Shown: positions 53,728 to 61,723 of the stretch, one piece after another
Layout of the letters: every line of letters starts with the position of its first letter
Numbering within the stretch: the stretch's first letter is position 1
NCBI GenBank assembly: GCA_963774075.1
Contig: CAVZDP010000002.1
Span: 310,001 to 374,000, forward strand
Direction: 5' to 3'
Source: JBBQNR01 sp963774075
Lineage (GTDB): Bacteria > Actinomycetota > Thermoleophilia > Solirubrobacterales > JBBDJG01
Length of the DNA stretch: 64,000 nucleotides
Translations under genes and position numbers: made by a program
The notes under the pieces: generated by a model
What the model was told of the DNA's origin: nothing
Seen by the model: only the letters and a program-made list of their open reading frames with translations
The model's database searches: none

Positions 53728-54192
53728 TTACCAGTCGTCGCCGGCAGCACCCGCGTTGGGGCAACCACCCTTGTCGACGCCGGCCGGGACGGTGCAGTTC
53801 TGGTCGATGTTCCCGCCCGACTGGCGGTTGATCGAGAACGTCACGCCCGGGTCACGCTCAGAGGTGATGGTGACGGTGTAGCTGTTCGCTGTGACCGTTG
53901 GCGCCGCCAGGCGCGTGCCGTAGTCCGTCAGAGACGGCTCGATACCCGTCAGGGCAGCGGTCGTGTTGCAGTTCGTGTACGCACCATTGTTGTCCGTGGC
54001 ACACGTCTCGATGGCTTCTGCGGCGGTCTTGGCGCCCGCCTTCGCGTCGGCGTCCTGGCCCTTGCTGCGCTGGTTGATGAACGAGGGAATTGCGATCGCG
54101 GCAAGGATGCCGATGATCAGGATGACGACCAGGAGCTCGATCAGGGTGAAACCCTTCTCGTCCTGGGCGCGCTCGCGGAGCTTCCGCAACAT
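53728..54192 (-). CDS. pilA: Major-type type IV pilin
   Basis: The 154-residue prepilin has leader MLRKLRERAQDEKG (14 residues), then FTLIELLVVILIIGILAAIA with Glu5, the classic type IVa N-terminal helix. The globular part has a Cys pair (ETCATDNNGAYTNCNT) and a second (NCTVPAGVDKGGCPN), ending GAAGDDW. A strong AAGGAGG eight bases before the ATG, its own promoter box and a perfect terminator suggest a separate, highly expressed pilin transcript. Confidence 0.92.
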   Translation of the reverse strand: MLRKLRERAQDEKGFTLIELLVVILIIGILAAIAIPSFINQRSKGQDADAKAGAKTAAEAIETCATDNNGAYTNCNTTAALTGIEPSLTDYGTRLAAPTVTANSYTVTITSERDPGVTFSINRQSGGNIDQNCTVPAGVDKGGCPNAGAAGDDW

Positions 54193-54319
54193 GTGTACTT
54201 CCTCCTTGGGTGGGGGGGCTACTTGCTCTGCCGCCAAACCCACCGGCCTTCTCCCGACCCACGCGCCACGGCGCGAAGCGATGCGAGTGCCGATGGTTCT
54301 GGCGGTATCTCTTTCGCCT

Positions 54320-54346
54320 TTATCGGCACCCCAGGGGGGTGCTTTA
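54320..54346 (-). promoter_or_regulatory. Sigma-28-like promoter of pilA
   Basis: Minus strand: TAAAG (54346-54342), exactly 14 bases, GCCGATAA (54327-54320). Spacing and -10 are identical to the FliA/WhiG consensus. A 120-base leader separates it from pilA. Confidence 0.68.
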
Positions 54347-54361
54347 GATCCGGTGGACGCC

Positions 54362-54865
54362 TTACCAGTCGTCGCCGGCGGCGCCGGGCGCGATACAGCC
54401 GCCCTTGTCCTGCGAGCCGACGGCGCAGATGCGGTCGAAGCTGCCGTCGGGCATCCTGCGGATGCTGAAGCTCACGTCGCCGGGCGCGCGCTCGGAGGCG
54501 ACCGTCACCGTGTAGCTGTCGTCGCCCAACACCGGGTCCTGCAAGCGCGAGGCCGCGTCTTCGAGCGTTGGCTCGATCTGCAGGATCTGAGCCTTGTCGC
54601 ACGGCGTTCCCCCGCTGTTGTAAACGCCGCCTGTGTCGATCGCGCAGGTCTCGATCGCCCTGGCGGCCTCTCGGACCGTGGCCTTGGCGTCGGCGTCGGA
54701 GCTCTTTTCCCGCTGGTTGAGCAGGAGCACGAGACCGAGGCCCGCGAGGAGAGCGATGATGATCACCACGACGAGCAGCTCGATCAGCGTGAAGCCGGAT
54801 TGCGAGCCCAGGCGGGCTCGTAGCTTCGACAGCTCGAGGTTGCGGATGATCGGAAGGGAAGACAC
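54362..54865 (-). CDS. Second type IV pilin-like protein
   Basis: The 167-residue prepilin has a longer 24-residue leader (MSSLPIIRNLELSKLRARLG then SQSG) and FTLIELLVVVIIIALLAGLG with Glu5. The body follows the pilA plan with Cys pairs (ETCAIDTGG, TPCDKAQ, RICAVGSQDKGGC) and the same GAAGDDW end. It starts at a GTG 37 bases after pilC and so probably belongs to the pilB-pilT-pilC transcript, unlike pilA, which has its own promoter. It could be a pseudopilin or an alternative major pilin. Confidence 0.87.
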   Translation of the reverse strand: MSSLPIIRNLELSKLRARLGSQSGFTLIELLVVVIIIALLAGLGLVLLLNQREKSSDADAKATVREAARAIETCAIDTGGVYNSGGTPCDKAQILQIEPTLEDAASRLQDPVLGDDSYTVTVASERAPGDVSFSIRRMPDGSFDRICAVGSQDKGGCIAPGAAGDDW

Positions 54866-54902
54866 CGATATGGGCGGTTTGCGCAGGGACGGGTGACGAG
54901 CG

Positions 54903-56117
54903 CTAACGGATGTTGTCGTACACCTTGAACATCGGCATGTACATGGAGATGATGATGAAGCCGACCATTCCGCCGACGACGATGATCATCACCGGCTCGA
55001 GGATCGACGTCAGCGCCTTCACCGAGGCGGCGACCTCGTCCTCGTAGAAGTCGGCCACCTTGCTGAGCATGCCGTCGAGGTTCCCGGTCTCCTCGCCGAC
55101 GCTCACCATGTGAGCGACCATCGTCGGGAAGGCCGGGCTGGTCCGCAGCGGGTCGGCAATCGTGCCGCCGCGCTTGACCGACTCCCGAACATCGTCCATC
55201 GCCTTCTCGAGCACCGCGTTCCCGGCTGTGCGGGACGTGATCTCGATCGCCTGCAGGGCGGGCACGCCGGCGTGTACTAGCCCTGAGAACGTGCGCGACC
55301 AGCGAGCGAGCGCGACCTTTTGCACGACGTCTCCGATTTTCATCGGGATCCGGAGCTTGAACCTGTCCCACTGCGGGCGGCCCCACGAGCTTTTCTTCCA
55401 GCGCTTGAAGCCGAATATGGACCCGCCCACGATCGCGAACAGCAGATACCAGCGCTCGGTGACGAGATGCGACATGCCGACGCTCACCTTCGTGATGGCG
55501 GGCAGGTCACCGCCGAAGTCCTTGAAGATCTCCTCGAAGACCGGGACGAGGAAGGCGACCAGGGCCAGCATGACCACCATTGCGAAGGAGGTCAGCAGTA
55601 TCGGATAGGCCATCGCGGCCTTGATCTGGCGCCGCAGCGACTCCGACTTCTCCAGCTGGTCGGCCACCCGTTCGAGCGTCTCCTCCAGCATTCCCGCCGC
55701 CTCGCCGGTCTCCGCCATCGCGATGTAGAGGTCGTTGAAGACGGCCGGGTGCTTGCGCAGCGCACCCGAGAGCGAGAGCCCCGCCTCGATGTCGCGCCGG
55801 ATCTCGCCCAGGATCGCCGCCAGCTTCTTGTTCTCGGTCGCCTCCTCGAGCACGTGGAAGCAACTCAGCAGCGACATTCCAGAGCTCACCATGGTGGCGA
55901 GCTGTCGCGTCATGACCGATAGGTCGTAGCCCTTGACGCGCTGGAAGCGGTCGAACAGGTCCTCGGAGGTGAAGCCGGTCTTCTCCTCGACGATGTCGAG
56001 CACGATCAGGCCACGCTCGCGAAGCTGATCCGTCACCGCCTGCTTCGACTCGGCATCCATCTGGCCGCGGGCTGGAATGCCCGACAGGTCGACGGCCTTG
56101 AAGGCGAACGTGCTCAT
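54903..56117 (-). CDS. pilC: Type IV pilus inner-membrane platform protein PilC
   Basis: The 404-residue GspF-family protein has two homologous cytoplasmic helical domains. The first has YDLSVMTRQLATMVSSGMSL and the second VALARWSRTFSGLVHAGVPA. Three membrane helices are visible (ILLTSFAMVVMLALVAFLVP, YLLFAIVGGSIFGF and MIIVVGGMVGFIIISMYMPM). It anchors the PilB and PilT motors. The ATG has AGGAG seven bases upstream and lies 37 bases after pilT. Confidence 0.95.
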   Translation of the reverse strand: MSTFAFKAVDLSGIPARGQMDAESKQAVTDQLRERGLIVLDIVEEKTGFTSEDLFDRFQRVKGYDLSVMTRQLATMVSSGMSLLSCFHVLEEATENKKLAAILGEIRRDIEAGLSLSGALRKHPAVFNDLYIAMAETGEAAGMLEETLERVADQLEKSESLRRQIKAAMAYPILLTSFAMVVMLALVAFLVPVFEEIFKDFGGDLPAITKVSVGMSHLVTERWYLLFAIVGGSIFGFKRWKKSSWGRPQWDRFKLRIPMKIGDVVQKVALARWSRTFSGLVHAGVPALQAIEITSRTAGNAVLEKAMDDVRESVKRGGTIADPLRTSPAFPTMVAHMVSVGEETGNLDGMLSKVADFYEDEVAASVKALTSILEPVMIIVVGGMVGFIIISMYMPMFKVYDNIR

Positions 56118-56154
56118 TCAGAGCTCCTGGTCGCGCTCGAACGTGGCGTCTGGG

Positions 56155-57228
56155 TCATGCCGCCACACTCACGCCCATCAGCCTGCGCAGCTCCTCCGGG
56201 GAGCTGGACCTGTCCTCCGCCAGCTTGCGGGTGATCTTGCCCTTGCGGACGAGCTGGGCCAGGCCGGCGTCCATGGACTGCATGCCCTGCCCGGCGGAGG
56301 TCTGGAGCACCGAGTAGATCTGGTGGGTCTTGCCCTCTCGGATCAGGTTGCGCACGGCAGGAGTGATCATCAGGATCTCGCAACAGCAGATGCGCCCGGC
56401 GCCGTCGGCCGTCGGCAGCAGCTGCTGGGTGACGACTCCCTGCAGAGCCACCGAGAGCTGCACCCGCACCTGTTGCTGCTGGTGCGAGGGGAAGACGTCG
56501 ATGATGCGGTCGATCGTCTGAGGAGCGTCCTGTGTGTGCAGGGTGGCGAACACGAGGTGGCCGGTCTCGGCCGCGGTTATGGCGGTGGAGATCGTCTCGA
56601 GGTCCCGCATCTCGCCCACGAGGATCACGTCGGGGTCCTGCCGGAGCGCAGCCTTGAGGGCCAGCTCGAAACTCTGCGCGTCGTTGCCGAGCTCGCGCTG
56701 GTTCACGAGACAGTTCTTGTGCAGGTGCAGGAACTCGATCGGGTCCTCGACCGTCATGATGTGCTCCTTGCGCGCCTTGTTGATCTCGTCGATCAGCGCG
56801 GCAAGAGACGTCGTCTTACCTGAGCCGGTCGGCCCCGTGAAGAGCACCAGGCCGCGCCGCTTCCTGGCGAACTCGTGGAGCACGCTCGGCAGACCCAGAT
56901 CCTCGAGGGACTTGATGTTCGTTGGGATGAGCCGGAACGCCGCGCCGATGGAGGCGCGCTGCATGTAGGCGTTGACTCGGAAGCGCGCGAGATTGGGAAT
57001 CGAATACGAAAGGTCCACCTGCCAGTCGGTCTCGAGCCGCTTGCGCTGGTCGTTGTTGAGGATGCTGTAGACGACTTCGCGGGTGTCCTGAGAGGTCATC
57101 GCCGGGTAGTCGAGGCGCTGAAGCTCCCCGCGGATGCGGACCAGCGGCGGCGAGCCAACCGCGATGTGGAGGTCGGAGGCGTCGAGCCTCACGGTTTCCT
57201 TGAGGATGTCGGCAAAGTCTTCGACCAT
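56155..57228 (-). CDS. pilT: Twitching motility ATPase PilT
   Basis: The 357-residue retraction ATPase has the N-terminal PAS-like domain (LDASDLHIAVGSPPLVRIRG), Walker A (FTGPTGSGKTTSLAAL), the Asp box (MTVEDPIEFLH), Walker B (RQDPDVILVGEMRD), His box (GHLVFATLHTQDA) and the C-terminal AIRNLIREGK-type motif (AVRNLIREGKTHQI). PilT depolymerises the pilus, so the cell should retract pili and may twitch or take up DNA. The ATG has GGAG six bases upstream. Confidence 0.95.
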   Translation of the reverse strand: MVEDFADILKETVRLDASDLHIAVGSPPLVRIRGELQRLDYPAMTSQDTREVVYSILNNDQRKRLETDWQVDLSYSIPNLARFRVNAYMQRASIGAAFRLIPTNIKSLEDLGLPSVLHEFARKRRGLVLFTGPTGSGKTTSLAALIDEINKARKEHIMTVEDPIEFLHLHKNCLVNQRELGNDAQSFELALKAALRQDPDVILVGEMRDLETISTAITAAETGHLVFATLHTQDAPQTIDRIIDVFPSHQQQQVRVQLSVALQGVVTQQLLPTADGAGRICCCEILMITPAVRNLIREGKTHQIYSVLQTSAGQGMQSMDAGLAQLVRKGKITRKLAEDRSSSPEELRRLMGVSVAA

Positions 57229-57310
57229 CAGTCACTCCGTTCAGTCATTGCGTGATGTCGTCCCTGGGTCCGAAGGCAGGGCGCGGGCTTGCCCGCGGCC
57301 GGCTGTTTTC

Positions 57311-59236
57311 CTAATCGGCAGGTGCGACCGAACCCGTTACTCTTGCGACCTCTTCGATCGAGGTGATGCCGGTGCGAACCTTGTCGAAGCCGTCGTGCCC
57401 AAGGAGCTGCATTCCCTGCTGGACCGCGAGGCGCCTGATCGCATCCGCGGATGCGCGCTCGATCGCCAGCTCTCGCAGCTCGTCGCTCATCAACATCGCC
57501 TCGTAGAGGCCGACTCGGCCCTTGTAGCCCGTGTACTTGCAGCGCGGGCATCCGCGAGGCTCGTATGCCTCGATGTCGTAGGGAACGTCGAAGCCGGACT
57601 TGCGCAGCGCGTTGGCTGACAGCGTCACTCGCTCCTTGCAGTTCGGGCAGAGCAGGCGCGCGAGGCGCTGCGAGATCACGCAGTCGATCGCAGACGCCGT
57701 GAGGAACGGCTCGATTCCCATCTCCGTGAGGCGCGCGATCGCGCCGGGCGCATCGTTGGTGTGGAGCGTCGAGAGGACGAGGTGGCCGGTGAGGGCGGAC
57801 TCGATCGCGATCTGGGCCGTCTCGGCGTCCCTGATCTCACCGACCATGATCACGTCGGGGTCGGCACGCACGATCGCGCGGAGGCCCTTGGCGAAGGTGA
57901 GACCGGCGCGGGGGTTCGTCTGGATCTGGCTGAGACCCGCGAGCTGGTACTCGACCGGATCCTCGATCGTGATCAGGTTCCGCTCGGGCTGGTTGAGTAC
58001 GTTGAGAGCGGCGTAGAGCGTCGTGGTCTTGCCGGACCCGGTCGGTCCGGTCACGAGCACGGCGCCGTAGGGTCGCATGAAGGAGTTTCGGTAGCGGTCG
58101 AGGGTCATCTCCTGCATCCCGAGCTTCTCGAGCGTGTACAGGGCCTGCTCCTTGTCGAGCAGCCGCAGGACGATTTTCTCTCCGCGCACCGAGGGCAGCG
58201 AGTTCATGCGGATGTCGATCGCGTGCCCGCCGACGTTCAGCGACACGCGGCCGTCTTGAGGAATTCGCTTCTCCGCGATGTCGAGCTGAGCCATGATCTT
58301 CAGGCGCGAGGTGACACCGGGAACGAGGCGCCGGGGCACTGTGGTCGCCTCGTGCAGCACGCCGTCCACGCGGAAGCGCACGCGCATGTCGCGGCCCTCC
58401 GGCTGGAAGTGCACGTCGGAGGCTCCCTCCTCGACAGCCTGCGCGATGACGCTGTTGACGAGCTTGATCACCGGCGCGTCCTCGGCCGACTCGCGTATGT
58501 CGGTGACCTCGTGGGCCTGGTCCTCCTCGGCCTCCTCGATCGCCTCCGCAACCGCGTGCTCGAGCTGGCTCGCCCGGGCGATCACCGCTTGGATGTCCTC
58601 TGCCGAGGCGACGGCCGGCCGCACGTCGTGGCCGGTCATGATCGAGATGTCGTCGACGGCGCGGACGTTGGCCGGGTCGGCCATGGCGACCAGCAGCGTG
58701 CCCTCGTCCACGAACGCGATCGGGATCGCCTCGAAGCGGCGCGCCGCCTGGCCCGGGATCAGGTTGACGGCGCCGATGTCGACGTCGAAGGCGTTCAGGT
58801 CCACGTGGTCGAGGCCGAAGCGCTCGGCCATCGCGCGCGCCAGCTTGTCGCGATCCACCTCTCCGCCCTCGAGCAGCACCTGCTCGGCGGTTCGGCCGCT
58901 CTGGCGTGCGTCGGCGATCGCGTTGTCGATCTGCTCCCGCGTGGCGTAGCCGAGCTCGATCAGGTGATCGGTGACGAAGCGCCCCGACCCTCCGCGGCGG
59001 CTCGGCGGCGTCAGGCCTCCGTTGCCGCCGGGACCTTTCTTGCCCAACCGCTCGGTGCCGTTCAGGGTCGCCCCCTTGTCCGACTCCTCGGGCGCGGGCT
59101 CGATCACGACGTCGACGGCAGAGTCGCTCTCGCCCGCCAGGGAGCCTTCGGCGTCGTCACGGTCCCGCTCGGGAGCGACCGGAACCGGCGTCAGGTGGGC
59201 TCTACGGGGATCTTGGGTTTCGCTGTCTTGCGCCAT
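57311..59236 (-). CDS. pilB: Type IV pilus extension ATPase PilB
   Basis: The 641-residue ATPase has an acidic N-terminus and a GspE-N domain (QIDNAIADARQSGRTAEQVL, FGLDHVDLNAFDVD). The catalytic part has SASDVHFQ-like EGASDVHFQPEGRD, Walker A (VTGPTGSGKTTTLYAA), Asp box (LITIEDPVEYQL), Walker B (RADPDVIMVGEIRDAE) and a tetracysteine zinc site (LCPNCKERV and CPRCKYTGYKG). It powers pilus assembly. Its start overlaps the aroE stop by 35 bases, so pilB is read from the alaS-ruvX-mltG-aroE transcript or an internal promoter. Confidence 0.95.
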   Translation of the reverse strand: MAQDSETQDPRRAHLTPVPVAPERDRDDAEGSLAGESDSAVDVVIEPAPEESDKGATLNGTERLGKKGPGGNGGLTPPSRRGGSGRFVTDHLIELGYATREQIDNAIADARQSGRTAEQVLLEGGEVDRDKLARAMAERFGLDHVDLNAFDVDIGAVNLIPGQAARRFEAIPIAFVDEGTLLVAMADPANVRAVDDISIMTGHDVRPAVASAEDIQAVIARASQLEHAVAEAIEEAEEDQAHEVTDIRESAEDAPVIKLVNSVIAQAVEEGASDVHFQPEGRDMRVRFRVDGVLHEATTVPRRLVPGVTSRLKIMAQLDIAEKRIPQDGRVSLNVGGHAIDIRMNSLPSVRGEKIVLRLLDKEQALYTLEKLGMQEMTLDRYRNSFMRPYGAVLVTGPTGSGKTTTLYAALNVLNQPERNLITIEDPVEYQLAGLSQIQTNPRAGLTFAKGLRAIVRADPDVIMVGEIRDAETAQIAIESALTGHLVLSTLHTNDAPGAIARLTEMGIEPFLTASAIDCVISQRLARLLCPNCKERVTLSANALRKSGFDVPYDIEAYEPRGCPRCKYTGYKGRVGLYEAMLMSDELRELAIERASADAIRRLAVQQGMQLLGHDGFDKVRTGITSIEEVARVTGSVAPAD

Positions 59237-60062
59237 ATCTCATCGAGTCCAGCGGCGGCTTCACACCGGTCCAAAGCTCGAAGCTCGCCGCTCCCTGGTG
59301 GACGAGCACGTCCAGGCCGTCGGCGCACCGCAACCCGCGTGCACGCGCTTCGCGCACGAGTGCGGTCTCGCCCTCCCGATACGTGAGATCCACCATCACT
59401 TGCCGATCAAGCAAGTCATCGGCCGATAGGCGCAGTTCCTTGAAATCCTGCATTCCGCCCCCGCTTGGGCTTCCAGAGCCCATTCCCACGGAGGTCGCAT
59501 TCACCACCAGGTCCGCCCCGGACGGCTCTGGCTCGGTTACCCAGCCCAGCTCGCCCCCGCCCAGCGAATGCAGGTCCTCGACCAGGGCGCGGGCCCGCTC
59601 GGGATGGCGGTTCCAGACCGCCACCGATGAGGCCCCCTCCCTGCTCAGGGCGTAGAGGACGGCTCGCGCCGCCCCGCCCGCCCCCAGGACGAGGGCCCGC
59701 ATCCCCGCCGGCGCCTCCGGGGCACGCTCGCGGAGGGCCCGGATGAAGCCCTGGGCGTCGGTGTTGTGGGCGTCGATGCCACGCTCGCCGAAGCAAAGCG
59801 TGTTCGCGGCGCCGACCGCTCGGGCGGTGTCGCTGGCGCGGTCGGCGACCTCGAGGGCTCGAAGCTTGTGCGGGATCGTCACGTTGGCGCCGGCGAACCC
59901 TCGCTCCGGCAAGCCACGGACGACCTCCTCGAACCGCTCCGGCTCGACCTCGAGCGCCTCGTAGCGCCAGTCGAGGCCAAGAGCCTGAAAAGCGGCGTTT
60001 TGCATTGCGGGCGAGCGGCTGTGGCCCACGGGGTAGCCGAGCACCGCGACGAGCGTCGTCAC
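59202..60062 (-). CDS. aroE: Shikimate dehydrogenase
   Basis: The 286-residue NADP-dependent enzyme reduces 3-dehydroshikimate. It begins TTLVAVLGYPVGHSRSPAMQ with the shikimate-binding SRSP. GANVTIPHK carries the catalytic Lys and HNTDAQGFIRAL the Asp; the dinucleotide fold is ALVLGAGGAARAVLYAL, and the end has DGLDVLVHQGAASFELWTG. The GTG at 60062 overlaps the mltG stop (GTGA). Its partners aroQ, aroKB and aroC lie across the pilus cluster. Confidence 0.94.
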   Translation of the reverse strand: MTTLVAVLGYPVGHSRSPAMQNAAFQALGLDWRYEALEVEPERFEEVVRGLPERGFAGANVTIPHKLRALEVADRASDTARAVGAANTLCFGERGIDAHNTDAQGFIRALRERAPEAPAGMRALVLGAGGAARAVLYALSREGASSVAVWNRHPERARALVEDLHSLGGGELGWVTEPEPSGADLVVNATSVGMGSGSPSGGGMQDFKELRLSADDLLDRQVMVDLTYREGETALVREARARGLRCADGLDVLVHQGAASFELWTGVKPPLDSMRYGARQRNPRSP

Positions 60063-61132
60063 GGGCACTCGATGGGCGAGCGGCCGCCGGCAGCGTCGCG
60101 CGCCGCGTCGTAGCGAGCGCGATCGCGCTCGAACTGCTCGAACGTGGACGAGAACGCGTGCTCGCCGCACGTGCCCGGCTTCACTACGTAGTAGAGATAG
60201 CCGGCTCGGGCGGGGCGGGCCGCGGCGCCCAGAGAGTCGAGGCCGGGGCTGCCGATCGGCCCCGGCGGAAGTCCGGGCGTGGTGCGCGTGTTGTAGGGCG
60301 AGTCAACCGCCAGCTCGCTCGTAGTGAGGGGACGCGACCAGTTGCCTGTCGCGAAGCGCACCGTGGCGTCGATCGCGAGTGGCTGGCCCTGGCGCAGACG
60401 GTTGTAGATGACGGCGGCGACGAGCGGCCGCTCGCGGGCGACGCTCGCCTCCCGCTCGACCATGGAGGCGATCGTCACGACGTCGTATTCCGTCAGGTTC
60501 TTGCGGCGCGCGTAGGAGAGGTCGAGCGTGGCGAGACGCAGCTGGAAGGCCTCCAGCTGCTTCTCCACGAGGTCGCGCGCGGGGGCCCCGCGCCGCAGCT
60601 CGTATGTGGCCGGGAAGAGAAAACCCTCGAGGCTCTCGGCCCGCTCGGGAACGCCGTAGCGGCGGAAGTCGAGCGAAGACGAGGTAAGGCTCGCTCGCAG
60701 GTAGTCGCCGCTCACGCCCGCCTTTCGCACGAGCGGGGCGGCCTCGCGGCGGCTGAGGCCCTCCGGGATCGTGACGGTCACGACCTGCGTCGCCGGACCC
60801 TTCGCCAACCGATCGATGACGGCGCCGTAGCTCATGTCCTCCTTCAGGGAGTAGGCACCGGGCTTGAGGCTGCCACGCTCGCCGGCGAGCGTGGCCCGCA
60901 GCTCGAACAGCGCGCCGCTCGGCACGACCCCGCGCGAGTCGAGTAGGTCTCCGATCTTCGACACGCTCGCGTTCTTCGGGATTCCCACCCGGACGGGGTC
61001 ACCGCCGTCCCCGGCCAGCGGCTGGAACGTCGCCCAGACGAACGCCAGCGCCGCCACGGCCACCGCGGCACGTGCGAGTCCAGCGGCGCGGCGGCTCGGA
61101 CCTCGCCCCGCGGTCCCGGTGTGGTCGCTCAC
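60059..61132 (-). CDS. mltG: Endolytic peptidoglycan transglycosylase MltG
   Basis: The 357-residue YceG-family enzyme cleaves nascent glycan strands and sets their length. It has one N-terminal membrane helix (about residues 20-40), a LysM-like domain (GIPKNASVSKIGDLLDSRGV), and the catalytic domain. That domain contains TIPEGLSRREAAPLVRKAGV, EGFLFPATYEL, the active-site Glu in TIASMVEREASV, and VIYNRLRQGQPLAIDATVRF. The GTG start overlaps the ruvX stop. Confidence 0.93.
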   Translation of the reverse strand: MSDHTGTAGRGPSRRAAGLARAAVAVAALAFVWATFQPLAGDGGDPVRVGIPKNASVSKIGDLLDSRGVVPSGALFELRATLAGERGSLKPGAYSLKEDMSYGAVIDRLAKGPATQVVTVTIPEGLSRREAAPLVRKAGVSGDYLRASLTSSSLDFRRYGVPERAESLEGFLFPATYELRRGAPARDLVEKQLEAFQLRLATLDLSYARRKNLTEYDVVTIASMVEREASVARERPLVAAVIYNRLRQGQPLAIDATVRFATGNWSRPLTTSELAVDSPYNTRTTPGLPPGPIGSPGLDSLGAAARPARAGYLYYVVKPGTCGEHAFSSTFEQFERDRARYDAARDAAGGRSPIECP

Positions 61133-61614
61133 GGTTGCCCCCGCCCGGTCGCCCGCATGTACTCGCTCAGCAGATGCGCCGCCGCGCGCGAGTGCTCCGA
61201 GGCGCCGCCCGGCGTTCGGCGGGCAAGCGCCGTCGTGAAGCGCTCGTCGTAGGTCTCTACCGGGACCGCTAGCGCCTTTCGCAGGCGTTCGACGAACCGC
61301 TGCGTCTCCTGCGCCTGCGGCCCCTCGTGACCCGACAGGCCCACGGGCAGGCCGACCAGAACTCCGCTCGCCCCCTGCTCCCGGACGAGCTCCGCGATCC
61401 GCCCGATGCCGGCATCTCCGGCGGGGTCCGCAACCGGCTCCAGCGGCGACGCGATCGTCTGCGAGGGATCGCTCATGGCGCAGCCACAGCGCGCGCGCCC
61501 GTAGTCGAGCGCCAAGATCCGGCCTTGCGGCAGGGAAGCCAAGCCGTTCTGACCCACTAGTAGCGGCCCTTCCCGAAACGTTTCACCGGAAACCGCGGCC
61601 TCCGGAACCGACAT
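61129..61614 (-). CDS. ruvX: Putative pre-16S rRNA nuclease / Holliday junction resolvase-like YqgF
   Basis: The 161-residue RNase H-fold protein has ILALDYGRARCGCAMSDPSQ (first catalytic Asp), the VLVGLPVGLSGHEGPQAQET motif and VETYDERFTTALARR with the second acidic residue. Members process the 5' end of 16S rRNA. The ATG at 61614 gives a 40-residue extension before the fold; a later start is possible. It lies between alaS and mltG as in most actinobacteria. The 109-bp gap to alaS shows nothing notable. Confidence 0.88.
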   Translation of the reverse strand: MSVPEAAVSGETFREGPLLVGQNGLASLPQGRILALDYGRARCGCAMSDPSQTIASPLEPVADPAGDAGIGRIAELVREQGASGVLVGLPVGLSGHEGPQAQETQRFVERLRKALAVPVETYDERFTTALARRTPGGASEHSRAAAHLLSEYMRATGRGQP

Positions 61615-61723
61615 GCGGCGTCCTCGGTCGCCCACGTACTCACCGAGTACGCGGGCTCCCTGCGTCCTTGCCTGCCGGCCCCAGAGTCTCGCCGTTTCCA
61701 GGCGAACGTTCCGAGAAGGACCA

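Noticed and set aside
54331..54347. GC-rich hairpin GCACCCC/GGGGTGC after the second pilin gene as a terminator
   Set aside because: It lies within the spacer of the pilA promoter box, has a 7-bp stem and no T-run; the promoter reading explains the conserved bases better.
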